Source: Chitinivibrionales bacterium (GTDB lineage: Bacteria > Fibrobacterota > Chitinivibrionia > Chitinivibrionales > JANQEN01). Taken from it: a stretch of 64,000 nt of DNA. Where the stretch lies: positions 1 to 64,000 of the forward strand of contig JANQEN010000235.1 in assembly GCA_028278335.1 (NCBI GenBank), written 5' to 3'. Under the pieces are notes generated by a model. That model made no database searches. It was not told the origin of the DNA and saw only the letters and a list, made by a program, of their open reading frames with translations. Made by a program: the position numbers and the translations under genes. This document shows, piece by piece, positions 27,964 through 37,933 of the stretch. Every line of letters begins with the position of its first letter. Within the stretch, counting starts at the first letter, position 1.

Positions 27964-29043
27964 CTATAGTTTAATATCATAAATAAATGAGAATATTGCA
28001 TCGGCAATAATTATAACAAAGAGCGCGGTGACAACCGATGCTGTTGTTTCTTTCCCGACCTCTTCTGCACCACCTCGGACTTTAAAACCATAGTATGCAC
28101 CTATCCAAATAATAAGCCAGGAAAAGACAATTGATTTTATTACACTGATTATAAAGTCTTTGACAAAGATATTCTTGACCATCTCACTCCAAAAAAGGTC
28201 GGGAGAGAGGTTTACGTAAAAGGTGCTTACAACAAATCCGCCAAAAATACCAAATCCCATTGAGAGTATGGCAAGTACGGGCATGGTAAGTGAAATAGCC
28301 CACAGCTTGGGCACCACAATGAATTGGATATGGTTTAGCCCCATTGTTTTTAAAGCATCCACCTCTTCCTGCACACACATGGTTGCGATTTCAGCGGTTG
28401 TTGCGCTACCAGAGCGTGCAGCAAGAATTATTGCTGTCATGAGCGGGCCCAACTCACGAACCATTCCCCAGGTAATCATGGCCACTAAAAAAACATCAGC
28501 GCCAAACTGCCTTAGCTGCAGTACCGATTGAATTGACATGATAATACCGATGATAAAGGAGAGCAAGCCCACTATGGTGGTTGCGTTGTATCCCAGTTGA
28601 TACATTTGCTCGCCCATAACGCCACGACGATAATCTTGCCTTTTTAGTAATCCGAAAGTGCCCCAGTAAAGTGTTTCCACAAAGATAGATACAGCCTTTA
28701 CAAGCTCTTGAGAGGCGTTGATAGCCTTGCTTCCTAAAGAGGCAAAAAAGCCGCTTTGTGAAGTTTCTGGCTCCTGAGGAGATTTTGTGGACCACTTTTC
28801 TAAATTCGATAGGATTTCATTGGAGATATTTGAAAGAACAAGTTTATATCCACTTTTTGTAAATTGACTATTTAGAAAATGAATGAGTGCTATGCCAGCC
28901 GAATCAATGGTGGTTGTCTTTGCAAAGTCAAGTTTTAGCTCGCCCGTTGGTTTCTGTGTGTGTAGTTGTTGTTTTTCAACCCATTCTCGATCAATTCGTT
29001 TGGGCAATGAGATTGAGTTGTTATGTATATTGGGTGTGTTCAT
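27964..29043 (-). CDS. mlaE: STAS-permease fusion (MlaB-MlaE-like)
   Basis: The 359-residue protein joins an N-terminal STAS domain (about 10-90, with LDFAKTTTIDSAGIALIHFL) to an MlaE permease (about 115-359). The permease has five to six membrane helices and the family motif EVDALKTMGLNHIQFIVVPK near the ATPase-coupling helix. In E. coli the STAS protein MlaB is separate and regulates MlaF; here it is covalently attached. Its DSAG motif retains the serine that is phosphorylated in other STAS proteins. It is the first gene of the operon. An AT-rich promoter candidate (TTGTAT-17-TATTAT) lies in 29044-29137. Confidence 0.92.
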   Translation of the reverse strand: MNTPNIHNNSISLPKRIDREWVEKQQLHTQKPTGELKLDFAKTTTIDSAGIALIHFLNSQFTKSGYKLVLSNISNEILSNLEKWSTKSPQEPETSQSGFFASLGSKAINASQELVKAVSIFVETLYWGTFGLLKRQDYRRGVMGEQMYQLGYNATTIVGLLSFIIGIIMSIQSVLQLRQFGADVFLVAMITWGMVRELGPLMTAIILAARSGSATTAEIATMCVQEEVDALKTMGLNHIQFIVVPKLWAISLTMPVLAILSMGFGIFGGFVVSTFYVNLSPDLFWSEMVKNIFVKDFIISVIKSIVFSWLIIWIGAYYGFKVRGGAEEVGKETTASVVTALFVIIIADAIFSFIYDIKL

Positions 29044-29137
29044 TAAGTTTTGTCAATGATGAATTAGCTAAAACAGTTCTGAATCTTTTCACAATAATAA
29101 TATATAAATAATACTATAAATACAAATTTTTAGATGT

Positions 29138-29180
29138 AAAAAAAGATGGCACCTTTACCTATACGAAGGGTGCCATCTTT
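29138..29180 (-). terminator. Intrinsic terminator of the alpha-2-macroglobulin gene
   Basis: A 12-bp stem (AAAGATGGCACC, with its complement at 29142-29153) is followed on the minus strand by seven T (29144-29138). It ends transcription 32 bases after the macroglobulin stop and insulates the downstream Mla-like operon. Confidence 0.88.
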
Positions 29181-29211
29181 GTAAGAGATATCAATCTGTT
29201 GAAAAGTAACA

Positions 29212-32200
29212 CTATTGTTTGCCCACCGTTACGCGAACTCCCTCCGAGTGAGTTGTGAACTCAGGAGCATACATACACTGCATGGTGGTAATCCCGTTTG
29301 AAAAGTCACCGCTATGACTGACCCGTAAAGAATACTCAAAGACATAGGTTCCCTTTGGCATAAAGCTGATAAAGAAGTTTGTTGAAGCATCTTTGGTACT
29401 TTCGTAATAGCCAAGACCGTCTTGGTATTTGTACTGTGAGATCACATTGATTGGCTCAAAACAGGCAGCTCGTTGGTCTTTGATGTGAACATATTCAAGG
29501 TCTCGATCAACACGCAGCTCCATTCTGACTGTGACGTTATCGCCAACAGAAAGTTGCTCTTCCTTGGAAAGTGGCTTGAGTACTGGGCCGGTTGCACTAT
29601 TCTCTTTAATAAAAAGCTTCTTTTTTAAAGAGAGAGGGGTTTTATGTGGTGTTATTTTATCAAGTTGTTCAAAGTACTGCCAGTATAATGCTCCCCAGGA
29701 CACACCCTGGCCACTTTTTTTAACAGTGACTTTTCCCAGCTTTGGATGTATGTTGTCTTTGGTCCAGGATGTTGTAAAATAACCGCTTCCTGCTTCAGCT
29801 TTCAAATGAGGTATTGATGATGGATCAATGGTGTTTTCTCCAACATCAATTGTTACATCAGGCTTTTGGGTTAACCACTCTGATCCACGTAATAGTAAAG
29901 CATAGCAGGCTTCAGAGGTTGCCTTTGTTGTTTTCCAGTCATTGGTTTGTTTATTTTTTAAGAGCCATACCTTAATTGCATCAACACTTTTTTGGTCAGA
30001 GGCAACCTCATCAAAGGCCTCTGCTAAGAGTGCCATTGTTTCGATCGGTGCTTGATACCAGTAATAACCAGAGGTGATATCATTCCAATACATGCCAAGC
30101 TCTTCAGAGAAGATTGCATTTTCTTTGAGTGATTTCATTATCTGGTTTGCAGAGACATCTTCTTTTACACGATGTAGAGTGAGGGCCAGCATACCTTGAA
30201 GATAACGATTATTCTTTAGCCAGTATTTTTTTGATTGATCAACATAGTAATCAAATGCTTTTTTGTGCTTTTTAGATAGTTTAAAATGATCAAGGAAATA
30301 GCTGCGGGCATAGAGATACTGAATCTGCGTTCCGCCAAGATGGTTTTTATGGAGCTCCTTGGGAAAGTGTTTCAGAAGATAGGTATAATCTTCATACATT
30401 TTGTCATCCAGGTAGCCAAGTGCATTGGTCACCATTCGCCAGTCATAGGTGTTCTTTTTAATTGCGGTAATGTCCAAGTTGAGCAAATGACCAATTCCGG
30501 TTACAATGTGTTGGGTGATATATCGACTCTCGGGCATTCCTGGAAACCAGGGCCATCCACCACTGGAGGTCTGCATTTTTTGTAAAGCATTTTTTGATCG
30601 GCGAAGCTCGTCTGCCATATGGTTGAGGTCAAAGAGTAGGCCGATGTTTTTCTTTCGTTGTGACTCGTCCTGTCCATTCAAGACCCAAGGAGTCTCTTGG
30701 AGTAGAAGATTTTTAAGCTCCTGGTTTTTCTCCAAGTTCGAGAGAAGCGCTTTGGGAGAAGTTTTTTTCCAGGTCTCAAAAACCTCTTTTATGCGCGGAT
30801 TGGAGGTGGCAATGTGTGAAGCAATACTATTTGCATAGAACCTACTAAATATCTGTTCAGAGCAGTCATAGGGATATTCCATTAAGTAGGGCAAAGCCTG
30901 AATAGCATACCAGGCAGGGTTAGTTGTGTATTCTAAGGTTAATTTGTGATGGGTGAGGGTTTTTGAGGATCCTGAATTGACAAGCTTTTCATGGAGATAT
31001 TCCTTTTTCTGCTTTCCTCTGATTGGTAAGGGGAGTGCTTCAGTGACAAGAATCCTATTTGTTAAAACGGGGAGCACCATCTCTTCTCCATCGGAAAAAC
31101 TGCCAGATTTTACAACGATTCTATACTTAACTGCTTGTAACCCTTTGGGAATTTGGAGGTCCCATGAAACAACAGTGCTTTGTCCTTTTTTTGTGGTAAA
31201 TGGTTTAGTTGTGCTGTTGTTTTTAAGTTTGGTATCAATAGGCTTGTTAGTAAAGGCATCAAAGAGCGAGAGTTGTGCTTTGCCAGAGAGATCTTTTTTT
31301 GCCAAGTTTGAGATTTTTGCTTGAAGGGTAATGTTGTCCATTTCCCGAAGAAACCGGGGAACATTGGGTATGACCATCAACTCTTTTTGAGTCACAATTT
31401 CTTTTTCGATCATACCGAACTTAAGGTCCTTTGTGTGAGCAAATCCCAAAAATTTCCATCGTGTTAAAGCCTCTGGTATAGTAAAGGATATCTCTACTTG
31501 GCCTTCAGCATTGGTTTTAAGCTGTGGAAAAAAGAAGGCGGTTTCATTGAAATTTTTACGAGTCTGTACTTTATTGAGTTCATTCATTTGGCTCTTACTT
31601 TTCAGATCTTTTTTATTTGTTGCCAAGTCTGTTGAAGATTTTTTAAGCAAGGGTGCAGATGGAGATGATTTAAATTTTGCAGCACCCCTAGCCTTTAGTA
31701 CTATGTCAGAAGGTGCTGGAGCACCATCCATTTCAGAAGGGGCGTAACCTATCCCTTTAGCCTCATGAAAATAACCACCACCTCCAGCATAACTGTCATA
31801 GATGTATTGTCCTAAATCATAGCCAAAGGTTTTTAACCGATCATATTGACGTCGAGGTTTAGCTACGTAGGTGTTCCACGAATCAGCGTATTGAATTGAA
31901 TTCATAATAGAAAAGGAATTTCTTGAACTCCAAGAGAGCTGGGAGTAATATTTTTTGTAGAGATCAAGCATCCATCCATGGGATACAAAGGCATCTAAAG
32001 AGGCGTCATACATACCTGCTAAAAGCTCGGCTACCACCTTTTCACCCTGGGCGCCATTAACTTTCATGGACCAAGTCTCTTTTTGTCCAGGGCTAAGCTT
32101 GTCCCGGAATGTGGAGAACTCTATGTCTAGTTTTTTGTTGGTATAGGGAACGGTGATGACTATATCATGTTGATAATTTCTATTCTCTTTGACGAAAGTA

Positions 32201-35200
32201 CAATGTGCTGTAAAATTTCCTCGGTAGGTCTCCTTGACAGGAATAGAAATTGCTTTTTGCTCGTTGTTTATTGTTAACCACTCTTTGTGTACCAAGGCTC
32301 CTTTGTGTTCGACCTCATAAAGCATATGAACACCCTCCACCGCAGAACCAACAAGCGCGGTTATTGTATCCCCTGGCTCTGCCTCTTTTTTTGTCGTAGT
32401 GACCCAGGCAAAATTATTGGTCGGCACTTGGTTAGATTGCTTTGCATAGAGGGTAAAGTATTGGATTGCTTTAACATCCTTTCCATGCGAATCTTTGGTA
32501 TGAGCTTCAAGCACATACTGGCCAGGCTCCCAGCGATGTAGTCGTTTAAGAGAAAGTAAAGAGTCCTTCTTTGTATTGAATTCTGTGTTTAATACTTGTT
32601 TGCCCTTCTCTCTATTTTGAAGATTGTCTTCGTCGGCATAGAGATCATGAGGGAAAAATTTATAATACTCTTCTTTACTTAGAAGATGTTTGTCAGGTTG
32701 TTGCCACAAACGCTTACGGAAGATCCTTTTGCGTTCTTTAAGTTTGTTGATGATAATTGATCCTTGAGAATGCTGGAACTGGCCATCAAGATTGGTCGTT
32801 TGAATAGCAAACTTCTCCTTAGAATCACGGTCCAGCTCTTTTGGTATTTTAATCTCCATGTTAAGGGCTGTGTAGCCAATGGTGACACTTTTTTGTGTTG
32901 AACGGGTTTCTCCATTGATATCGGTTACATCGATAGAAGCAATGTAGGAAAATCGAGGATCAAAATCCTTTTTAATGCTGTGGTCAGGTATTGCCTTAAA
33001 GCGAAAAGAAAAGGTTCCCTTTTCATCGGTTTTACCGCTACCTTGGGCGATTTCCATGTCCGTCAAAGATGGATAGTACCAACGCCACCAATAGCACCAG
33101 AAGGGAAAGCTTGTTGAACGAACCACACGATAGGTGAAGGTTGCATTATCTATATTCGATCCTGCGTAGGCCTTTGCAACGCCCCCTAACACAACAGAGT
33201 CATTAATCTGGAAATCTCCTTTTACCGGATTAAGTGTCACTTCGAACTTAGGTCTTTTGTACTCCTCCACACGAATACTATGGGAGCCATGCTTACTGGT
33301 GATGCGCATTCTACCATTAAGAAGACCCACCGGTGCAGTAAAGACACCATGAAAGGTTCCATATTCATTGGTCATGACTGTTTTTTCATCGACTTTTTGC
33401 TGGTTAGCATCATAAAAGGTAACGGTTGTTTTATATTTTGGTTTGATTGTGGTTTTATCATTCTCAGACTCCAAAATTAATCCTTTAAAGTAAACGCTTT
33501 GCCCAGGCCGATAAATTGCACGGTCTGTAAAGAAAACTGTTTTAACGACTTTCTTTACTGGTGCTTTGTAAGGCACTGGAAGGTATGCGTTGTCTGAGTG
33601 AAGGTAATCCTCTCCTTTAGCAAATTTTATAAAGTATCGTAATGATTTGTTTTTTCCTTTGATGAGGAAATGTCCCGTCTTATCGGTTTTGTAAAGAGGC
33701 CCCTTTTTGTATTTATATTCTCGCTTATTGTAATCATATTCCTGAAGAAGGAGTTGGGCTGATACAGCAGGCATTGGTTTTCCTGTGGTCCGATTAAGCA
33801 CATAATATTCAATACCCATTTTCTTTTTATCTCGTCGAATATAGCTCAGGTTAGAAACCCACATGCTGGTCCAATTGACTGCATTGTTTGAGCGAGAAAA
33901 TGTCTTGTCACTGCCAACGACCAGGATATAAAAACCATGGTTCAGTCCAGGTACCCTGAACTCTGTAGCATGTTCTTGAAAATCTCCATCGTCAACTAAG
34001 GATATTTTCCACTCCTTTTCCATGGGTTGTGAGAGGATGGTTTTTGCAAGCTCTGCGCCATGATACTTTTGTGAAACCTTATTAAACCACAAGGGGTCGG
34101 ATCTCAACAGGCGAACATACACCGTTGAGAGGTTTCTATAGGTGAGAAAAGCTCGAAAATCTTTTTGTGGTACGCTTGCTTTTTCTACGGTAAATCGAAG
34201 CTGTTTTTCTTGAATTTGTTGAACAAGATGTTTACAGCAGCCAACACCGAAGGTCTCTTTTTTACTTTTAGTAATGAGACCTTGGCAGAGCTCATGGGCT
34301 GTTTTTAGCCCCCACTTATTGGTGTCAGACACTAAGGGCCTGTAACGCATACCCTGTTGGAAATGAACAAGGGCCTCTTCATACACGATCTCGCCATAGG
34401 CATCATGTTTGGCAAATTTCTTTTTTAACGTTTTTAATGAGCTCAGATAGAGATCGTCCTTGTTGTCAAAGATGGCATGGGCTCGAACAAATTTCAGTCG
34501 TTTTAGCTCTGCATCAATAAGAGCAGCTGGATCTTTGTCGGATCTATGAAATTTGAGTAGGTCTTGTAAAATTTCTAAGGCATGATATTTTGTTGAAAGA
34601 GGATCCTTATTCGAAAGAGTAAGTTTAGTAAATTTCATATAGGGAGAAAGATAGTTCTTATTGTCAAGCTCAAAGGTATAGGCTGGTTTGATAACATCAT
34701 GTTCCTCATTGATATAAAAATCCACAGCCCGGTGGGCAAGGAAGTCATAGAGAGTAGGACGAAACCGTCGTGTTGTGGAGTCTTGAACATGGATTATTTC
34801 ATCATAAATATTAAGGGCAGTTTTCTTTAGTAATGCAGTCTCTTTTAAGGAAAGCGTGTAGTGCTTTATCGTTGCCTCAACAAGGCTTTTAATGTCCCAC
34901 GTACTAATATCCTCTTTTTGAAAGCTTACGGTTGCAGTGCGATCACTAAAGCGCCAACGATTGTTTTGATAATATCGCCAATATAGGGAGGCTAACAATG
35001 AGTGCATAATTGGCTTTATAGGATAGTGAGCTGTTTTAACCTCCTCCGAAAGCTTATAGATAGATTTTACAAAGGATTCATCTTCTATGTATGATTCAAA
35101 TTTTAACTTTTGAATAACCGCTTTTACAAATTGGGGGGCATTTTCCTCTTGCTTTGCTTTCTCATATATCTTTTCAACAACTCTAAGTGCTGATCGACTT

Positions 35201-35373
35201 AGTCCCAATTTGGCTAGAGAATCAACACTTTTCCAATCTTCCCTATAGCTTTCATGTGAGTAGGACTTAGGAGCTGGGTTACTACGTTCTAAAACCTTTT
35301 CCGAACAGATAATTGCAGTGGCAGAAGCGACAATTATTGCAAAGATAATTGGGAGAAGCATAGACTTTTTCAT
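29212..35373 (-). CDS. Bacterial alpha-2-macroglobulin family protein
   Basis: This 2053-residue protein belongs to the alpha-2-macroglobulin family, periplasmic protease traps thought to guard the cell when the outer membrane is breached. An N-terminal signal sequence (LLPIIFAIIVASATA) is present. The N-terminal 500 residues are helical. MG domains follow, including an MG2-type TDRAIYRPGQSVYFKGLI. A low-complexity bait-like region near 1230-1300 precedes the A2M core. The thioester motif CSEQ is at residues 1504-1507, followed by the helical thioester domain and a C-terminal receptor-like beta domain. E. coli family members are usually paired with a PBP1C gene; here the divergent neighbour is a VWA protein. 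Confidence 0.93.
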   Translation of the reverse strand: MKKSMLLPIIFAIIVASATAIICSEKVLERSNPAPKSYSHESYREDWKSVDSLAKLGLSRSALRVVEKIYEKAKQEENAPQFVKAVIQKLKFESYIEDESFVKSIYKLSEEVKTAHYPIKPIMHSLLASLYWRYYQNNRWRFSDRTATVSFQKEDISTWDIKSLVEATIKHYTLSLKETALLKKTALNIYDEIIHVQDSTTRRFRPTLYDFLAHRAVDFYINEEHDVIKPAYTFELDNKNYLSPYMKFTKLTLSNKDPLSTKYHALEILQDLLKFHRSDKDPAALIDAELKRLKFVRAHAIFDNKDDLYLSSLKTLKKKFAKHDAYGEIVYEEALVHFQQGMRYRPLVSDTNKWGLKTAHELCQGLITKSKKETFGVGCCKHLVQQIQEKQLRFTVEKASVPQKDFRAFLTYRNLSTVYVRLLRSDPLWFNKVSQKYHGAELAKTILSQPMEKEWKISLVDDGDFQEHATEFRVPGLNHGFYILVVGSDKTFSRSNNAVNWTSMWVSNLSYIRRDKKKMGIEYYVLNRTTGKPMPAVSAQLLLQEYDYNKREYKYKKGPLYKTDKTGHFLIKGKNKSLRYFIKFAKGEDYLHSDNAYLPVPYKAPVKKVVKTVFFTDRAIYRPGQSVYFKGLILESENDKTTIKPKYKTTVTFYDANQQKVDEKTVMTNEYGTFHGVFTAPVGLLNGRMRITSKHGSHSIRVEEYKRPKFEVTLNPVKGDFQINDSVVLGGVAKAYAGSNIDNATFTYRVVRSTSFPFWCYWWRWYYPSLTDMEIAQGSGKTDEKGTFSFRFKAIPDHSIKKDFDPRFSYIASIDVTDINGETRSTQKSVTIGYTALNMEIKIPKELDRDSKEKFAIQTTNLDGQFQHSQGSIIINKLKERKRIFRKRLWQQPDKHLLSKEEYYKFFPHDLYADEDNLQNREKGKQVLNTEFNTKKDSLLSLKRLHRWEPGQYVLEAHTKDSHGKDVKAIQYFTLYAKQSNQVPTNNFAWVTTTKKEAEPGDTITALVGSAVEGVHMLYEVEHKGALVHKEWLTINNEQKAISIPVKETYRGNFTAHCTFVKENRNYQHDIVITVPYTNKKLDIEFSTFRDKLSPGQKETWSMKVNGAQGEKVVAELLAGMYDASLDAFVSHGWMLDLYKKYYSQLSWSSRNSFSIMNSIQYADSWNTYVAKPRRQYDRLKTFGYDLGQYIYDSYAGGGGYFHEAKGIGYAPSEMDGAPAPSDIVLKARGAAKFKSSPSAPLLKKSSTDLATNKKDLKSKSQMNELNKVQTRKNFNETAFFFPQLKTNAEGQVEISFTIPEALTRWKFLGFAHTKDLKFGMIEKEIVTQKELMVIPNVPRFLREMDNITLQAKISNLAKKDLSGKAQLSLFDAFTNKPIDTKLKNNSTTKPFTTKKGQSTVVSWDLQIPKGLQAVKYRIVVKSGSFSDGEEMVLPVLTNRILVTEALPLPIRGKQKKEYLHEKLVNSGSSKTLTHHKLTLEYTTNPAWYAIQALPYLMEYPYDCSEQIFSRFYANSIASHIATSNPRIKEVFETWKKTSPKALLSNLEKNQELKNLLLQETPWVLNGQDESQRKKNIGLLFDLNHMADELRRSKNALQKMQTSSGGWPWFPGMPESRYITQHIVTGIGHLLNLDITAIKKNTYDWRMVTNALGYLDDKMYEDYTYLLKHFPKELHKNHLGGTQIQYLYARSYFLDHFKLSKKHKKAFDYYVDQSKKYWLKNNRYLQGMLALTLHRVKEDVSANQIMKSLKENAIFSEELGMYWNDITSGYYWYQAPIETMALLAEAFDEVASDQKSVDAIKVWLLKNKQTNDWKTTKATSEACYALLLRGSEWLTQKPDVTIDVGENTIDPSSIPHLKAEAGSGYFTTSWTKDNIHPKLGKVTVKKSGQGVSWGALYWQYFEQLDKITPHKTPLSLKKKLFIKENSATGPVLKPLSKEEQLSVGDNVTVRMELRVDRDLEYVHIKDQRAACFEPINVISQYKYQDGLGYYESTKDASTNFFISFMPKGTYVFEYSLRVSHSGDFSNGITTMQCMYAPEFTTHSEGVRVTVGKQ

Positions 35374-35572
35374 AGGGTTTCCCTTTGACTAATAGTGTAT
35401 ATAGTTAATCAAATGATTTTTTCAATTTATGTATATTAGACCAGTGTTACAGTAAAAAGTTCCATAAGAATTAATTTTTACAATAGTGTTGTAATTACTG
35501 CAAGCAATTTATCACCTAAAGTAAAATAATCAATTTATCACTCGATAAAAGAGTGATTTCCTGTATAGCACT

Positions 35573-35600
35573 TTGCATTGCTTAATAAAGCTAGTATATT
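35573..35600 (+). promoter_or_regulatory. Promoter of the VWA gene
   Basis: TTGCAT (35573-35578), a 16-base spacer and TATATT (35595-35600). Transcription would start near 35607, 41 bases before the ATG at 35648. The promoter rules out the longer open frame that begins at 35573. Confidence 0.6.
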
Positions 35601-35647
35601 ATCTATCTAAATCTGATTTATATAGAATATCGAATCCAGGAGTAAAT

Positions 35648-36967
35648 ATGGATAAGGGTGTTACATTCATTAAAACATATGTTATTGTGGTTTGCCTTTT
35701 AATGAGCCAATTGTCTTTGCACGCACAAAATAAAGAGATAAGTGTTCGGGGTGGAATGCTCTATGCCTCATGGTTTGAGAAGGATGCATCAATTCTCTGT
35801 GGCTTAACTATTGAAACACCTGACATGCCTCGAGAAGAGCGTAACCCTTTACAGATTATTTTATTGGTTGATGCGTCCCAACATATGATTGGTGCGCCAC
35901 TTCAGCATGCAAAGGCTGCTGCAAAGAATATCATTTCCCGACTTTCCGATAAGGATATGTTTGGGTTGATAACATATAGTGCCTATGCAAAGACGCTCAT
36001 TCCTTTACAACCACTTAATCCCAATAATAGGAGGAATGCGGAGAGTGCAATCAACCGTATCAAATATCAAAATAGCAGAAACCTCTCTGATGGATTTAAA
36101 AAAGCAACAGAACAATTTTCCCGGTTTAAAGGCCATCGCTCATCGGGTCACTATGTCCTGTTACTCACCAATGGCGAACCAGACAAGGGTGTAACTGACA
36201 AAAAGCAGCTCACTGGCCTTGCTGAAGAGATGCATAAAAATTCTTCTGTAAAAATTTCTACCTTTGGGTACGACCAGCATTATGACGAATCTTTTTTAAT
36301 TTCCTTCTCTTCCAGAACTGGTGGGCGAGCCTACTTTATCGAGGAGGATAATATTGCAACCATTGGAACCACCATTGGTGATGAAGTAGAAAAGATTTTA
36401 AATATTGCCACCTGCAATGTTGTACTAACCATTGAGCCACCCACAGGATCAACAATTAGCTATCTTCAAGGGGCGACACTGAAGGATAATACAATCTATG
36501 TTGGTGACTTGCAGGCCAACAAAGTAAAACCAATAGTATTTTCCCTAAAGGGAAGGCCTGAGCGATCCCGTGATATGGTTGTAAACTTTGAGTACCAAGA
36601 ACCCATTCGGTTAACATCCCGTAAAGATCGTATATATATTGATGTGCCACTGAGCTCGGGCTCACGAGAGTATGATCGGGGATTTGCACCACTCCTCTTG
36701 GAGTTCTCAATTCTTAATAACGTTGTTGCCGCAACAAAAAAAATCAGTGCTGGAGAAAAGGGCTATCGTAGAAAGTATGCAGAGAAGTTTAAGGAGACGG
36801 TAAAATGGCTGGAGCAAACAAATAATGTGATTCGCTCTGACTATTTAAAGGATGTTGTTGAAGATTTTTATCAACTTCAACGGGATATTGAGAATACAGC
36901 GATCTTAGACCCCATTTATGTTAAACGGGTTAAATATAAGCTTCTCCAGCTTCTTTACGAAAGGTAA
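35648..36967 (+). CDS. Secreted von Willebrand factor A domain protein
   Basis: The 439-residue protein has an N-terminal Sec signal (FIKTYVIVVCLLMSQLSLHA, then QNKE). A VWA domain follows (about 60-235: PLQIILLVDASQHM, then LLLTNGEPDKGV). The MIDAS metal site is incomplete: the DxSxS motif reads DASQH, with His in place of the second Ser. A beta-rich domain (about 245-345) and a helical tail complete it. The ATG at 35648 follows AGGAG by seven bases. It is divergent from the macroglobulin gene, which suggests a shared envelope role, perhaps protein-protein contact in the periplasm. It converges on a small hypothetical gene 11 bases downstream. Confidence 0.85.
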   Translation: MDKGVTFIKTYVIVVCLLMSQLSLHAQNKEISVRGGMLYASWFEKDASILCGLTIETPDMPREERNPLQIILLVDASQHMIGAPLQHAKAAAKNIISRLSDKDMFGLITYSAYAKTLIPLQPLNPNNRRNAESAINRIKYQNSRNLSDGFKKATEQFSRFKGHRSSGHYVLLLTNGEPDKGVTDKKQLTGLAEEMHKNSSVKISTFGYDQHYDESFLISFSSRTGGRAYFIEEDNIATIGTTIGDEVEKILNIATCNVVLTIEPPTGSTISYLQGATLKDNTIYVGDLQANKVKPIVFSLKGRPERSRDMVVNFEYQEPIRLTSRKDRIYIDVPLSSGSREYDRGFAPLLLEFSILNNVVAATKKISAGEKGYRRKYAEKFKETVKWLEQTNNVIRSDYLKDVVEDFYQLQRDIENTAILDPIYVKRVKYKLLQLLYER

Positions 36968-36978
36968 TCCTGGGTAGG

Positions 36979-37404
36979 TTACTTAAGATCCTGTCGTAGA
37001 AGCGAGAGGATATACTGCAAACGAAATAGTTTTGAATAAAGGGTTGAGGATTCGTCCAGGTCTAAATCCATTGATGAGTGCTTATATTTTTTGATTATAT
37101 CGTTTATGGAATCGGCCTCCATAACAAACTCGTTTATTGGTTGTAATCCACTTCCATTGTTTTGTTGTGGGGTTACCAGTTGCTTGAATTTGTCTGTGCA
37201 GGAGATAGCTCTGATGATATTTTCTTCTCGATCAAGTTTGCTTGTGGCAACATCACGAACACATTCCAAATAATAGGTGATGATGTTGACTGCTTGAAGA
37301 AGTTCTTTTACATCAGGAGGACTGAAGATTATGGCGTCGAGAAATTTACCTTGGCGTCTGATCTTTTTTTTAATATGCTGTTTGTTTTTAATTTGTTTCA
37401 GCAT
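36979..37404 (-). CDS. Hypothetical helical protein, 141 residues
   Basis: No family is recognised. The protein starts with a strongly basic segment (LKQIKNKQHIKKKIRRQGKF). The rest is predicted helical, with a conserved-looking core DVKELLQAVNIITYYLECVRDVA and a C-terminal FRLQYILSLLRQDL. No signal peptide is visible. The ATG at 37404 was chosen because AGGAAGG lies six bases upstream; the frame extends to 37443 without a better site. It lies 130 bases downstream of tmRNA on the same strand. Confidence 0.65.
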   Translation of the reverse strand: MLKQIKNKQHIKKKIRRQGKFLDAIIFSPPDVKELLQAVNIITYYLECVRDVATSKLDREENIIRAISCTDKFKQLVTPQQNNGSGLQPINEFVMEADSINDIIKKYKHSSMDLDLDESSTLYSKLFRLQYILSLLRQDLK

Positions 37405-37533
37405 AATAACCTTCCTTTGGGGTATAAGGATTGGTGAGATCATATAACTAGAGTACGTTGAGAGTATAGTAATAATTTAATAAATAAAAAGTGTGAGAAC
37501 AAAAGAAATATAACTTTTTTGAATAAAAAAAAG

Positions 37534-37892
37534 TGGTGGAGGTGAGGGGAGTCGAACCCCTGTCCGCAGAGCACTCAACCAAGGCCGCTACATGCTTAGT
37601 CTATCATTTAAGTCTCGTTTAATGACACATTGATAGACAGACATATCACTAAACCAGTATCGATTAATCTCAGTATCCAGTCGATACACCCAGGATACCC
37701 AGCGTCCTAGCTTAAACCAGAGTAACCCGGAACGCCACAGATTACAGTGGTTTGCTGCTATTAATTAAGCAGCCATTGCATAAGAATGATCTTCTGCATT
37801 TATATATTGTGCCGGATGATTAACGAGGCCAACCGACATCCTCGACATGCTGCCTGGGCTTTACACACTACGTCGAAAGCCAGTACACCCCC
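37534..37892 (-). ncRNA. ssrA: tmRNA
   Basis: The 359-base RNA rescues stalled ribosomes. The 5' end GGGGGTG pairs with CACCTCC just before ACCA at the 3' end (one G-T pair), forming the tRNA-like acceptor. The T-arm GGGGTTCGACTCCCC and the conserved 5' stretch TGGCTTTCGACG are present. The encoded tag ends with HSYAMAA and TAA (37765-37767). The resume codon is probably the GCA at 37795-37797, giving AEDHSYAMAA; an earlier in-frame GCA at 37810-37812 is possible. CCA is encoded, and a run of eight T directly after it may terminate transcription. It sits 41 bases downstream of the ilvE stop. Confidence 0.97.
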
Positions 37893-37933
37893 ATATGAAT
37901 GGAGATTCTATAAATATATACAATAATATAACT

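Noticed and set aside
29044-29137. The gap upstream of the Mla-like operon as a regulatory RNA
   Set aside because: It contains only AT-rich promoter-like sequence; no stable stems were found beyond the macroglobulin terminator.
36968-36996. A short hairpin between the convergent VWA and hypothetical genes as a bidirectional terminator
   Set aside because: The stem is short and interrupted and neither side has a T run.
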